DNA of 64,000 bases from Colius striatus (GCF_028858725.1 NC_084768.1:30596664-30660663), one strand, 5' to 3'; shown: positions 48,324 through 60,600, counted from the first letter of the stretch. The notes: generated by a model from the sequence alone, not told the origin. Numbers and translations: made by a program.

Positions 48324-48942
48324 ACAACGGTTTCAGCTGAGATAGAGTTAATTTTCTTCCTAGTAGCTGCTACAGAGCTATATTTTGGGTTTATGCTGAA
48401 GAGAATGCTGGTAAGACAGAGGTGTTTTGGTTATTGTAGAGCAGTGCTCACACAGCATCAAGGCCATTTCTGCTTCTCACCCTGCCCTGACAGTGAGTGG
48501 ACCCAGGGTAGGGGGAAGCTGATGTGTGCACAAAAAGCTGGGCCAGGACAGCTGTCCCAAACTAGCCAAAGGGCTATTCCATACCGTAGCACACCATGCC
48601 CAGTATATAAACTGGGAGAAGTTGGCCATAAGGGGCAGATCACTTCTCGGCCATCAGTCAGCAGGTAGTGAACAACTGCATTGGGCATCACTTGACCTTC
48701 TTCAGTTTCATTTCTCTTAATTACTGTTATTAGACTTAATTTTTCTTACTGGAGAATAAAGACCTTAACTGAAGAATTATACTTTATTATTCTTATGATA
48801 TTTTAGTTTAATTATGACACTTGTTCTTATAGTTCTGATTTTCTTTCCCAATTCCCCTCCTCATCCCATGGGAGGAGAGGGAAGAGAGAGGGAGTGAGCA
48901 GCTGCGTGGGGCTTCATTGATGGTTTGGCTTCAATTATGACA
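48324..48942 (+). mobile_element. Solo LTR, avian ERVL-like family (copy 1)
   Basis: The element begins at GGTTTCAGCTGAGATAGAG and carries GGGCTATTCCATACCG, a TATA-like TATATAA at about 48604, and AATAAA at 48755-48760. It ends in a GCGTGGGGCTTCATTGATG region followed by TATGACA. This is the layout of a common avian endogenous retrovirus LTR. No gag, pol or env remnant is visible on either side. It is more diverged than copy 2, from which 80 bases separate it. Confidence 0.78.
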
Positions 48943-49022
48943 AAGGGTCATGGAGACCGGCAGAAGCCAAGATGTGGTCACTGGTTATTGCAGATGCTCA
49001 GATGCAAAAAAAGGTCCTCCCC

Positions 49023-49590
49023 TATCCTGGTTTCAGATGGGACAGAGTTAAATCTCTCCTTGGTAGCTAGTGCACTGCTGTGTTTTGGATTTAGTATGAA
49101 TATAATATTGGTAACACGCTGATGTTTTACTAGTTGCTAAATAGTGTTTATCCTGAGTCAAGGACTTCTCAGTTTCCACAGGGAGCTGGGAGAGAGCATG
49201 GCCAGGACAGCTGACCTGAACTGGCCAAAGGGCTATTCCATACCATATGACATCATGACCAGTACATAAACTGGGGAGAATTGGCTGTGAAGGGTGAATC
49301 GCTGCTTGGGGACTGGCTGAGCATCAGTCAGTGCACAGTGACCAATTGCATTGTGCATCAACTGTCTTTCTTGGGTTTTATTTCTCTCTCTGTTATCTTC
49401 ATTTCCATCACTATTACTATCATTACTATATTTAATTTTGTATTTAAATTATTAAACTGTCCTTATTTCCACCCACAAGTTTCACTTGGTTTTGGTTCTC
49501 CCTCATCCCACTGAGGGCAGAGGAAAGGAATGAGTGAGGAGCTAGTGAGTGGCTGCACGGTGCTTAGTTGCTGCCTGGAGTTGAACAACA
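49023..49590 (+). mobile_element. Solo LTR, avian ERVL-like family (copy 2)
   Basis: It starts TATCCTGGTTTCAGATGGG and shares with copy 1 the words GGACAGCTG, GGCCAAAGGGCTATTCCATACC, a CAGTACATAAACTGGGG promoter region and TGCATTGTGCATCA. It has an ATTAAA signal at 49451 and ends GGTGCTTAGTTGCTGCC followed by GGAGTTGAACAACA. It lies in the same orientation as copy 1 and looks closer to the family pattern, hence probably younger. It has no internal retroviral sequence. Confidence 0.85.
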
Positions 49591-51765
49591 CCACTCCCCC
49601 CCCAAAAAAATGGGCAGGAGGAAATCTGCTGCCTGCTGTGCTGCCTGACAACCTGGGAAACAGCACGAGGCTTGGCTAATGAAAAAAGGACATGTGCTCA
49701 TCTGTGAGCCATTCATTGTTTGTCTAGACTGAGAAAAATATTTTGTACTGTGAGATGCAGAGGTCAGCAGTGAAAAGGCCTCCTCTGTCTTTCATCCTCC
49801 TAGAAACACAGGCAGGTTGTGAGCCCGAAATTTCAAGGTTTGGGGGTTGCAGTGTAATTTCAAGCACATCTCAGCCAGTTTCCATCCCCGATAAGGAGGG
49901 GCAGGGACAGATTGCTCAAGGAACACTGCGGCACAAAGGCCCTCAATTCACACTCCTGGGCCCCCTGGCAAACCATACATCAGTCACCAAAGGCTCGACA
50001 AATCACAGTGATACAGCTAAGCTTAGAAGTAAAACTTCACATTATCCTTGCTTATGTGGGTGGGAGGCTGAGAGATGCCAAATCTAAGAGGGCTTAAAGG
50101 AACCCTTTCTATTATTAAATGGTTTGCTGTTGGTATTTTTATAGTTCTGACATGCTACTTTCATGATTCAGGCCTCCAAAGTTCAAGGCTGCTTACAAAC
50201 AGAGCAAAAAGAGAAATCCAGCCTGAAAAATTGGCAAGGCAATTAAAAGGCAGGGGCAGCAGGCAGATCTGGCCAGGCAGCTGGGAACACGCAAGCAGCC
50301 TGCCTTGCAGGGAGGGGTAGTCAGCCATCTCTGCACTCTGGCACTTTACCTTTGCCTAATCTTTTAAGGCACAGAGCCAGAGAAAGGTGTAAGAGATGAT
50401 TTGAAGAGGACAGCAAGATGACAGACCGGTATGACTGCTTCTGCCTGTGGGTAAAGGACGAGTGAGGTCATCTCTAGGATCCCTTGCAGCCCTATTTGTG
50501 AGAGTTGGTGACTCTGAGTTTGCCCTTTGCACACATGTGGAGTGTCAGGGATTGTGCAAAGGAGCTGCTGGTTTGAAATGCGGAGCTGAGGGTTAATGTG
50601 AGGGGCAAGGAAGGAAGCAAAGCAGAGAATGGCACCAGCTAGTCCGCTTGTTATTGCAGCTTTACTTTCCCAGGGTAGTGGACGCGGCAGTGGGTTAAAG
50701 ATTAGGTATAATTGCAGGTAGGATGTGAGCATCCTGGCTGAGGGTGCCAGCCATATGTGTGAGGTGGAGATGCCACAGTTTAGAGGTGTCTAGAGGAGGC
50801 TGGGTAATGTCCAGACACACGTTTAGGATCAGAGAGCTGCATGAACATAGAAGAACTGGAAGCTTCTGTCTGTTATCCAAGTGAGAAGGAGGAAGGACAG
50901 TCTCAGTTTTCCCAAGGGATTGACCTTGTCTTAATCCAAATCAAACAGAGGGGGGAACCAGTGGTCAGCATCAGCTGCAGTTATGGGTGCAGCCCTGCCA
51001 GGGAACAGTTAAGACTGACATGGACTTATCAGCACTGACAGCATTGACCCGATCAGGAGTGACGTGAAGTGGTGCCATGATGTGAGAATCACACATGAAG
51101 GGTTAAAAGCGTCAGTGCCCGCTTATCTCTTGTGCAGACCTGAGTGGAGGACTGAGACATCAGCATGAGAAGCAGTCAAGGGAGGAAGCCTTGTGGAGGC
51201 AAGACAGTCCTGCTTTGGCTATAAATCCCAGGATCAAGCAGAAAACCAACTTCAGAACAGTTTCAGCAAGGCCACGGTGCCCAGACTGAGATAATTGCTT
51301 CATTAACCGTGACATTAATGTTAAAGTTAACAGCCCTTTGACATCCCTAAGTATGATAATGAGCAAAAAGAGGTACATGCTAAACATATGGCTGTTCTTT
51401 AACTCTCCACCCAAATCATGTGAAACAAGAGGGCAGAGAAGTTTGGGGTATAAATGTCTCCAAGGAGAGGCAAATAGAGCTTTTGAGCTTTTTAGCCTTT
51501 TGAATGTTTTTGCATCACTTCTTAAGTTAATTTAGAGAGACACAGCAGGGAGAAAGAGACTGAAGACCAAGGTGAGACAGTTGATGAGCTGTCCTCCTCC
51601 TCCTCCTTCTCTACCAAGTCAGGAATGCCTTCTTGGTAAGGATTGTGCTGCTTTGCTTTGTGGTGAGGAGTCCTCAGGATAAGCATTGCTGCCCTTTTTA
51701 TCACATATTAGTGCTACTGCAGTAAGTGTATTTATCAATGGTGATATTGGATCTGTTCTATCTGT

Positions 51766-52200
51766 CACAGAATCACAGAACGTTGGGGGTTGGAAGGGAC
51801 CTCTAGGGATCATCCAGTCCAACCCCCTGCTAAAGCAGATTCCCCTCCCTCAGGTCACACAGGAACGTGTCCAGGTGGGTTTGGAAACCTCCAGGTAAGA
51901 AGCCTCCACACCCTCCCTGTGCAGCCTGGGCCAGGGCTCTCTCACCTCCACACCAAACAAGTTCTTCCTTGTGTTTAAGTGGAACTTTTTGTGTTCCAGC
52001 TTATGGCCATTACCCCCCAGTCCTGGGCACAAAAGACAAAAAGCGTTGCCCCATCCTCCTGACACCCACCCTTTAGGTACTTACAAGTGTCAATGAGGTC
52101 CCCCCTCAGTCTTTTCTCCTTCTCCAGGCTGAACATCCCCAGGTCCTGCAGCCTTTCCTCATTAGAAGGATGTTTCAGTTCCCTGATCAATTCTGATAAA
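51766..52200 (-). mobile_element. CR1 LINE 3' fragment beside the ERI3 CpG island
   Basis: The plus strand begins CACAGAATCACAGAACG, then GGTTGGAAGGGACCTCTAGG and later TTCTCCAGGCTGAACATCCC, the classic antisense CR1 tail. The minus strand still encodes RLRGDLIDTCKYLKGG, a recognisable piece of the end of CR1 ORF2. The copy is 5'-truncated and inactive. It ends 300-500 bases upstream of the ERI3 promoter island. Confidence 0.9.
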
Positions 52201-52707
52201 TCAAGTTCTAACTCCTGACTTTGTGAAACTCCTGTCGGTGAAAGTCCCTGGAAGAGCCTCTGGCAGGATAACATCAAGCTCTCCAGGGCTGGGGGCGAGG
52301 GGAGGCCCCACACAGGGGTCCTGCGTGAGGCCCAGCCGCACAGGCAGCACTGGCACCGCACAGGGGACGCGGTGTCCCTCAGGTGAAGCCAACGTGAGCT
52401 CCGCACCAGCGCGACAGTACATGTACAGCTGAGGCCGCGTTTGCCAAAGGCAGGATCTGCTGAGGCCCGGGCAGAGCACTGTGAGGGGAGGCTTCGGGGA
52501 AGAGGCACAGGTGGTAGCGGGGGTGCGATGGGATGGCCCGTGTGAGGAGACACACGGGGTTGCGAGGACGGGGGGAGGTGAGCTTCTGCGGAGCGAGGGG
52601 CCCGCGCGGGGCGGCGCCTGGAGCCGAGGCGGGGCGGCGGCGGCGAAGCGCGGGCACAGAGCGGCGGCGGGGGAAGGGGGGGGGCAGAGGCGGGGCGCCA
52701 CCGCCTA

Positions 52708-52726
52708 ACTACAACTCCCAGCGTGC
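52708..52726 (+). promoter_or_regulatory. ZNF143/THAP11 (SBS-type) promoter element
   Basis: ACTACAACTCCCAGCGTGC fits the ACTACAnnTCCCAGnnnGC promoter motif at every fixed position. This motif is bound by ZNF143 and by THAP11-HCF1 near transcription starts of housekeeping genes (established). It lies about 130 bases upstream of the likely ERI3 first-exon donor. Confidence 0.85.
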
Positions 52727-52734
52727 CCCGCGCC

Positions 52735-52857
52735 GTGCGCGCCTGCGCGAGGGGGCGCGGCGCGGAGGAAGCCCCGCCCCCGGCGGCGGCAGGCGGCGCT
52801 GCGGTTGGCCGGCGGCGCTGCCGCTCAGAGCGGGGTCAGGGGTCAGAGTGCGCGGAG
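52735..52857 (+). other. ERI3: Likely ERI3 first exon (5' end and coding status uncertain)
   Basis: CGGAG|GTGAGTGG is an almost ideal donor with its last exon base at 52857, just below the ZNF143 and NRF1 motifs. The terminal G supplies the first base of the GAT codon needed at the acceptor at 62402, so the phase fits. In that frame the exon reads SGVRVRG and stays open upstream to an ATG at 52533 with a strong context (G at -3 and +4), which would add 108 codons. That ATG lies 5' of the promoter motifs, and the predicted peptide does not resemble the human ERI3 N-terminus as I recall it, so I do not call it coding. Confidence 0.5.
52739..52748 (-). promoter_or_regulatory. NRF1 site
   Basis: GCGCCTGCGC (complement GCGCAGGCGC) matches the NRF1 palindrome. 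It sits 12 bases after the ZNF143-type motif, a usual pairing in CpG-island promoters. Confidence 0.7.
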
Positions 52858-55100
52858 GTGAGTGGCGGTGTTGGGGACTCGTGGTGCGGAGTGTGTGCGG
52901 GGCGGGGGGGGGGACGGCCGGGCCCGGGCGGCCTCCGCCGCGGGGGGGGGACGCGGCGCCGCCGGGCAGCGGGCGGCGGCACGGCCGCGGCGGGGCCCGG
53001 CCGGCGCGGGGGCCCGGCAGGCCTGGCGGAGGCGTGGGGCCGCCGTGGCCCGGGGCGGGGGGTGGAGGCCTGGTCTGGAGAAGAGGGGGGGGGGCGCGGC
53101 CTGGCCCCCCGCGGCAGCGGGGCCTGCGCAGGGGCGGCGGCTGGCCACCCGGGGGTGCGGGGCGGCGAGCCGGGCTGCGAGCAGGGCCGAGGCGGCGGCG
53201 GGGGTGTGGGGAGGCCGTTGAGGACAGCGAGGGGGGTGGCCCCGGGCCGGAGGGAGGGCTTGGGGCTGCGTGGCAGCGCCTCGCCTGCTCGACGCCGAGC
53301 CCCGGCTCCACTCTACTCGAGCTCGGGGCTACCGGGCCCGACGCTCCCTGGGCTCAGCCTGGGGTGGAAGTCTTGAGGGTGGCGGTGGCAGCGGTCCCCC
53401 AGGTCCCAGCCGGAGTAGAATCAGTTGCTGTTGGGAGGAGGGAGAAGAACTTGCCCACCTGGGGAGTAGGGGTTGTGAGCGAGGGGCAGCAGCAAGGGTT
53501 GGCCGTGTACCTTTTGGGTTGCAGAGGTTCGTAGATGGAGGTGATAGGGGAGTAAGTGGTTTGGTTTATTATTTTATTTTAAACTCCTGTAATACTGAAC
53601 TGGTCACTTGTCTCAGATCTTGAGACTGAAGTAAACTTAAGAAGGCTTAGAAGTGCAAGATCCGTTTACTTGTTTCCTGACTGGCAGCAGGAATTTCTTC
53701 TCCGGTTCTTTTCTTGCTCTGTACTGTTACAGGTGTTTCTTCTGAACTGAGATGTATGAAAAGATGTTGTCATTTACTCCTTATGTTCTGTCATTTACAA
53801 GTCCTGTGTCTAGTGGGTTTACGTGGTCGTTTCTGGCCTGTTTGCTAAGAAGCCTGACACTTGTTTTACTACTTTTTTTACCTATCTCTTTTCCTTATTG
53901 AGCTTTTGGTTTCAGAAATGAGTGGATTGACACCTGCTGCTTAGTCAGAACTCAGTATTCTTTTAACTGCAGTGCAAGGAACCAACAATTTTTCTGGTAG
54001 ATTAATGCTTGCGCTGTGCGTCAGGAAGGGTGAGGTATGCAGGACTCTGGCCAGGTACAGCTCAAAGGTACTTGTCCCATCAGATGCTGTTAGACAGTTT
54101 GAGGATTTTAATCTTTTTTTTAACAGTAACTGGAATTTATTTTATCCTTTAGTTGCTCTTTGCAACGTTGTAGCAGCTCATTACTTGTTAAAGTTGGCAT
54201 TGGAACTTTTATTTCCAAGAATGAATTACTATTAAAATCAGTGATGTGTTAATGTCCAGTTGGCTACTCTTCAGTGTGTGGGCTGGGGAAAATTAACTTG
54301 AAACGTTTGTTTCCCTTTTCAAGTACCGAATTCTGGCCTTTGCAACCGAGTTTTCTTGTTAATCTACAGTGGGGACTAAATGCTTTGTCTTGTTTCAAAG
54401 AGTGACCCTTTTTTGGTCCTTGTTAATCTCAAACCTTGGGTTGCTCTCCATCGATGGTGTTGGAGGGAGTTTTGTGGTTGGTTGGTTTGTTTTTCAAAGA
54501 GTGAGTGCATACAGCCAGGCAGATTTCAGTGTTACCACAATCCAAAAGAAAAAAACCTATTACAGCATTAAAAAGAAAATTCTTGTATGCTTGCTGCTAA
54601 ATTAAGAAGTCCTTGGATTGAGTATACACTGACATGACCTGAAGTTTCCACTCTGCAATTGAGAGGTACTTAACTTGAGTTTGATTCCTTTAGGAGGCCT
54701 GATTAGGGCTGTTTTGGTACTTGCCTTGTTTTGACTTTGTTAACTTTGGTAGGCCTTGATTTTTAGTTTTTGTTACTATATTTCCTCCTCCCCTCCCTTA
54801 AATTTTGGAAATGGAGTTCTGGAAGAGAGTTATAGGCATGAAGTTTTTGGACTTGACTCCGCCCCTGTATGGATCCAGGAGCCACCTCCAGTAAGGGCCA
54901 TGAGACTGTGGAGTGCAGGGCTGGTTAAGTTTAGGTTAATGGTGTGGGACAGGCCACTGTGGCTGCACTCACAGGGGAACAATGAAGGCTGTTGAGCAGC
55001 TCTGCATTTGTCACAAGTCTGTCCTTGGATCTGAAGCACTTGTTGTTGCTGGAAACTGTCATCACAGAGACACACAGTGTCAGTGTCATATACCAGCATG

Positions 55101-55118
55101 GTGTGTGTATATATATAT
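55101..55118. repeat. (GT)n(AT)n microsatellite
   Basis: A short GT run passes directly into an AT run in the ERI3 intron. It is an ordinary short tandem repeat. Confidence 0.85.
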
Positions 55119-57487
55119 CTCTACATCAGCTAATATACCAGGAGAGGACTAGTTGTGGCTCTGGATGTGTAACCTAGAGCAGAGATGCTGGCTGTTGCTG
55201 CTAGGTACTGTTTGTCAACTTTTCTCTCCCCAAAGAGAAGTCACCTCTGCTGGCAAAATGCCAACTGAGAATTTGTATTTATTCCAGATACATTGAGCAG
55301 GTAAAGATACTTCACTCCCAACAACAAAAAAAGCTTTTATTTTTGTTCTGTTTTTAGTTTCAGCTGTACTCGTTACAGTTGTTATTTTTTTCTGTGGTTG
55401 AATATTAGGGTCAGCATCTTCCTTGGCTGGTTTTCTGGGCTTGCTGAGACCAGTGGAAACCATGCCCTGTTTGGAGTATTCGCCTGTCTACTAGGGCAGA
55501 GCTTGGCAGAGTACAGACTTTCTTTTAACACTCAGGAGTTCATTTGAAGATCAAAAGTGACCAGTGTGTTGAGCAATGCAAGTGTTGTCTCCTTGAATCC
55601 CATCTGAGATCCATTTGGCACTCTCAGGCGTTAACCTTCAAGTTCATTTTTCAGATAACGAAGGTGTGCAGCTGTATAAATGATTGGAACAACTGTGGCA
55701 TTCATGTGTGTGAGAATCAAGTAATTATGCGTGCTAGATTCCATTAAACAAAGGGTGGCCTGCTATTTCTCCTTTCCACTAAATTAGCCCAATATGCAAC
55801 AGTAGCTGTTACTGACTAGAAGTGTAGTAGCTACAAGTCTCTTACTTCTGGCACTGGGAGCTCTGCTGTGGTTTGATTAGAAATGCCATACATTTCAGAA
55901 CTTGCTCTGAAGACCAGGGCTGAGAAAGCCTGAAAGCTACGATGTGTTATTTTTTGCCAGCGAATGGAGTGACCGTTGGGATGAGCTCTCTGCAGGTAGT
56001 GAGGAGCCTCCAGACTTGATGCTGCCATTCAAAGGCCAGAAACTTTTCTGTAAGATGGTCAAGTCTTTGGGCTCAATTCAGGAGTAATGAAGTGGAAACT
56101 TTATAGCCAGCATTACCTGAGGTTCAGACAGGATGGTGCAATGGACTTTCTGACTTCAAGTTTACGTGTTTGTGCTGCCATTGCCAGGGTCCCTTCTCCC
56201 ATCCTGCGGTGCACTGTGCCAGTCCAACTGGTGAGCAACTGAGCCCATCTACAGCTTCCAGTGGCTCATTTCCCTCCTGCTTCTGCCAGTGTGGGCCCAT
56301 CCTCTCCTTTGAGCTTTGGTCCTCACACAGCCTACCCCTGAGCTGATTCATGAGCTAAACCAGCAGGAAACTAGCTTGCTTTGTGTTTTTGTCTTGCTAT
56401 GTTAGTCCTTTTATAGGTTCCTGTGGTTGAATTGGCTCATAGAAGGGCCAGACAAGCTCAGGAGCCGGTATAAGGTAATCATCAGGAGAGCAAGGACGGA
56501 GCAGGAAGGACAGGCCTGCCTCCTTTGTCCTCCCAGAACTATTGGCTTGGTTAACTCCATTTTGTATGTGTTCCCCTGGTGCATTTTCTAAACGACTCCC
56601 ACACAGAGACGGGAGACTGGACTAGAGGATTCTGGGTCAGATCATCTGCAACTTTTCCTTAATACCGAACCTCTCTTAGGCTGTGGCTTTCCCACCTTTT
56701 GCTGTATCCATCTCTGTTGTTGCTTCTTTGTTTTAATTCTTGTTTCCTCCCTCTACGCTTCCTCTAAAGTGACCACTCCTTTACTGTGTGGAACTTCTTC
56801 AGACTCCAGCTTAGACCTGTTGCTTTTTCACAGCTACTCTTGGAGAAGGTTTAAAAATACACAGCAAAGCCTGTCGTAGGAGACCAGTCAAGGAGCTGAC
56901 GAAAGTGGGTTGCCTAGTGGAGGTGGCCTAATAAAACTGGAGTGGAATTATACTGCTCATCTTTGGGATGGCTTCTGGGCGATCTGTTCAGATGGGTTCA
57001 TATCCTGCCAGTGTGGAGTCTTGTGTTGGTTTCACTGTGCTGCCAAGTGAACTGAGCTGTGTTTGTTTCCCAGCCTCGTAGGGTGCGATAGCCCCAGCAA
57101 GCACTTCCCTAAGTAATCAGCGCCTTCGGCCTCGCTCATTGTGATCTCACAAGCCATCGCGTCTGTGGAGTCACAATGGAAGAGATTCTGGTGCTCTGAC
57201 ATATCTGGTGGTGCCTTTGACATATCAGCCAAGGAACGCAGCAGGAAGAATGAGCTCAAGAAACAGGAGAAACCTTCCTTAACCCAAGAGTGTCTTCCAT
57301 TCTTTAGTCAACCCTTTCCATGTTTGCTTCTTTCTTCCACAATGGCCATATAGAGGGAAGCTGCTGCCTATAGAGAGTGAATCATTCTTTTTTAAATTGA
57401 ACTACTGAGACATACATATCTCCTGGATGAGCAGTTTCCTGACTTTGCTCCTGTAACCCTCATTCTTCTCTGCTGTTACCCTCATTT

Positions 57488-57600
57488 GTTGGACTGCATC
57501 TAATTTTAGACTGTAAGTTCTTGAGAACAGGGACTTTTTCATCTATAGTAGGAAGAGACTGGGTGCGATTGCAGAGTGCTGTAAAAACAAAACAATGGAT
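57488..57600 (+). mobile_element. Possible ancient L2/MIR-type 3' end
   Basis: TTTTAGACTGTAAGTTCTTG followed by AGAACAGGGACTTTTTCATC and a later GAGTGCTGTAA resembles the conserved 3' tail shared by L2 LINEs and MIR-like SINEs in amniotes. It is short and diverged; the assignment rests on pattern memory. Confidence 0.4.
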
Positions 57601-60600
57601 GCCAAGTTGTATCTGAGCTGAGTAATGGTGGGACAGCATATAGGCATCCTGTGGCAATGCTTTGGGAAAGCTGAAACTCAGGCTTGGTTGTCTAGCAGTG
57701 CTGAAGCCAAACCCTGCCAAAAGTGAAGTGAGTACAACCATGGAAGCATAATGGATTCATGCTCAAGGGATGATCCTGTGAGGTTAACAAATGGAAGATG
57801 CACGTTTACCTGTCTAAAATGATGTGACATTATTAAAATGGTTCTAAAAGCTTTGTGTTTTGTTGTTTGTTTTACTTCATGTACTTCTTTTTTCTTTTGC
57901 AAGTTTGGATGGTGACTGTGGATAAGCTGGCTTTGTTCAGTGTTGTTTCCTGCCTCGCAGACTGTGTCCAGGTGCTGTCATTTTTGGGCTGTAGCTTGTC
58001 CAATGAAATATTTGAGTTTAGGTTGAGGCTGACTTAAAAAAAAAAAAGTTATCTCTATTTTTCTTCAGTTATATCTTCACACAGCTGAAATATGGGCTCA
58101 CATTTGACCTCTGAGTGTGCATTTGAACAGCTACCAAAATGGAAGTCCCACATTTTTTGTTATACTCTGTTCCAGGTGTTGCTAAATGTATGCAGTTCTG
58201 TTCCACAAAAAGCATCTTTATTACCCTGCCTTTTTACTCTTTATATTTATGATTTAATAAAATAAGACACTATAATAAAATAAGACAAACCTGACTTACA
58301 TTTTGGATTGGTTTTGGTTGTTCTAGGCTTGAGTTCAGTTGTGTGTTGGGAGGCCAGTTGTGCCTGGCCAGGCTTTGCACAGGGAATAAGCTGAAGTGTG
58401 TGACTCCCAAAAACAACTTGTATTTTTTAGTTTTAAGTGTCTTGTTCTTTACTGTAGGGATTTTTTGTGTGGTTGAATTTTTTTTTTAACACAGTGGAGG
58501 GACATATCCTCATAACAAAGTCATCAACGTGGAAATGGAGGCTCTGTAAAACATACCATTTCTTAGATCACCCTTCCAACCTGACCTGTTGCCTTGCCCC
58601 CTCCTTACTTCACCTCATCAAACCAGACAGCGAAGGGGAATGGTTTTGATTTAAAGGCAAGCTGTTGAAGTTATACCTTCTCTTGCTGCCAGGTGATTTT
58701 TAATTTGATATGTTTGTAAAAATGTTAATGTTATCTGCAAAGAGCCCTTTAAGCTCGAGTTTGTAGGTGAATTGGTCTCACCATTGATGAACGTGGATCC
58801 TCTGCAGCCCACGTGGTGCACGTCTCTGTATGTGGCTTTGAGGCTGTCCTGCAGGCTGGAGAGTACTTGAAATGCCCTGCTCGCTTTTGTCACTGGTGTT
58901 ATTCATGTGGCAGGAGTTGCCCACTTTGTTCCTTCCTGCTCATAGTTGCCCCTGAGCAGCTTACCCAGTGGGAAGCCTGGGGTGCAAGAGAGCTGCCAGT
59001 GCAGCTCCTCTGCTTTGTGCTCATTGAGGTCCATGGCAAGCTGCTGGCCATGACTGGCACTTGCCTTTCTCCTGGCTTTCTGTACTTGCTAGTGATCAAA
59101 CTGTATGGTGTGCTTGGACAATTAACAAGCAAGAGCTATGGCTGGCCTGAGCTTGTTACCTGCAGCTGATGTCCTTGCTGATTATAGCTAGTGATGTCAC
59201 GTGTCACACAACGTGGACTTTGTCTTCCAGCCCAAACCCACCACACGTGTGGCCATTTCCCCTGTTATTGGGTGTTACAAATGCAAAATGCTATCACATT
59301 TCCTAGCTCTGTATACAATCTGTCAAAATAATTCCCGAGGTCCAGCCTCAGTTTGTGGTCCCATTACATTTCATGTGTATCTGTGTAAGGAGTTGGAGCT
59401 GTGCAATATGAAATATTAACCTGGTAGGGTTGAATGCCAGATGTGACAGCTTGCACTGTCTGAGATTATAATCTGACCCTGTGTGCATAAGAAATATATA
59501 TCTGTGGTGTTTTACATAGCTTTGGAAACAGAATCACTGAACATGTGGATTTATATGGTTAGAGGCAGGTTTCTCGTTTTTGAAGCTGTGTTGCTTGCCT
59601 TGTTGTCAGTTGGGGGGGAAAAAAAGAGATAATTACTAGTGCTTTGCATTGTCATAGCTGTTATAAATGCTTTACATGACTTCTAATAAAGTGTGTTTGC
59701 TCACCAGCTATCTTGTGCTCTGAGGCACTCTGACCTTGCCAAAGAAGATGATGTGAGGTCTTCCCAGGGCACCTAGAGCAGTGGCTGGGTAAACATGCAG
59801 TTAAAACTTCATTTGGCTGAAGATGCAGTTTTGCAGTGGGGTTGCTCTTATTTGTATGCCATCTGTGTAGGTGAATCAACATGCAGTACCCCACCCCTGC
59901 CCCTTTGTTCAGAGCATCCCTCCCTCTGCTACATGGGAAAATGGGGAGGAAGGCTGTTTTTAGGATGGGGAGCCTGATCCTGTCATTAGACATGGACCAC
60001 CTGCAGAAGTTGTTAGTGTAAACAGGCACTAGATGTTGGCTGTTATTCCCTGTGCTGATGTCCCACAGTACCTGTGTAACACAGACCTGCTGGGGTCTGA
60101 AGCGGTGGTGACGTGCCTGAACCCTGCTGAGATGGCCAATTTGCCTTTGCCATGTGGACTTGGTGCCTTGGGAACCTCTGCACCACCGTGCCTGATGCAG
60201 GCCAGCCTGAAGATTGGTGGAGATCATGTCTGATGCCCTAGTCTTGCCAGTTAAGATACATTAGAGAGGTACTGATCTTGCTCTGTGTGGGTGGATAATG
60301 TATGTTTTATTGCATGTGTTTGATATAGGGGTTGGAGCCTGCCTGCCTGCCTCCCCCACTCCAACTGTATATTTTACTTTATGCAGTAGACTAGAGACCA
60401 GGTTTTACTGCAACTAACTTGCAAGCTGCTTTATTCTGAGATATTATATTTGCTGTGGTAGGCCTTTAGATTCATAGCTGGTAGCTTGAAGATTTAAAGC
60501 ACGTATACCTTAAATATATCTTATCTGGGGCAGGTTAGAAGTGAATATAACTAACTTCTATTTGGCTGTAATGCATTTATTAATGACAGTAAAAGCTGTA

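Larger units (their letters stand above)
30660..52470. other. RNF220-ERI3 intergenic block
   Basis: No protein-coding frame is recognisable over about 22 kb between the divergent promoters. The longest frames (186 codons at 36710-37270 plus; 164 codons at 38749-39243 minus) are unlike any family I know and lack conserved-looking blocks. Contents: weak CpG-rich DNA to 30.96 kb, old CR1 traces at 35.2, 44.8 and 45.9 kb, a TC microsatellite, a perfect 55-bp duplication at 40.2 kb, a purine tract at 42.6 kb, two LTRs at 48.3-49.6 kb, a CR1 tail at 51.8 kb, and candidate enhancers. The stretches 31.0-32.7, 33.9-35.1, 35.4-40.1 and 50.0-51.7 kb otherwise show nothing I can name. Confidence 0.8.
52480..53420. 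promoter_or_regulatory. ERI3: CpG island, ERI3 promoter
   Basis: An extremely GC- and CpG-rich block separates AT-rich intergenic DNA from the long ERI3 first intron. It contains a near-consensus ZNF143/THAP11 motif, an NRF1 palindrome and a strong plus-strand donor at 52857. This is a typical TATA-less housekeeping promoter. Reading frames of 100-333 codons across it on both strands are composition artefacts unless RNA evidence shows otherwise. Confidence 0.88.

Noticed and set aside
48324-49590. A provirus with paired LTRs
   Set aside because: The spacer is 80 bases with no retroviral genes, and the LTRs differ clearly, so they are reported as two solo LTRs.
52533-53534. 333-codon plus-strand frame, and overlapping 200-217-codon frames, in the ERI3 island
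   Set aside because: All frames are open because stops are rare in such GC-rich DNA; the frames run through the strong donor at 52857 into intron.
59661-60227. 188-codon minus-strand frame in the ERI3 intron
   Set aside because: Composition is random-looking, no domain is recognised and there is no splice or promoter evidence.
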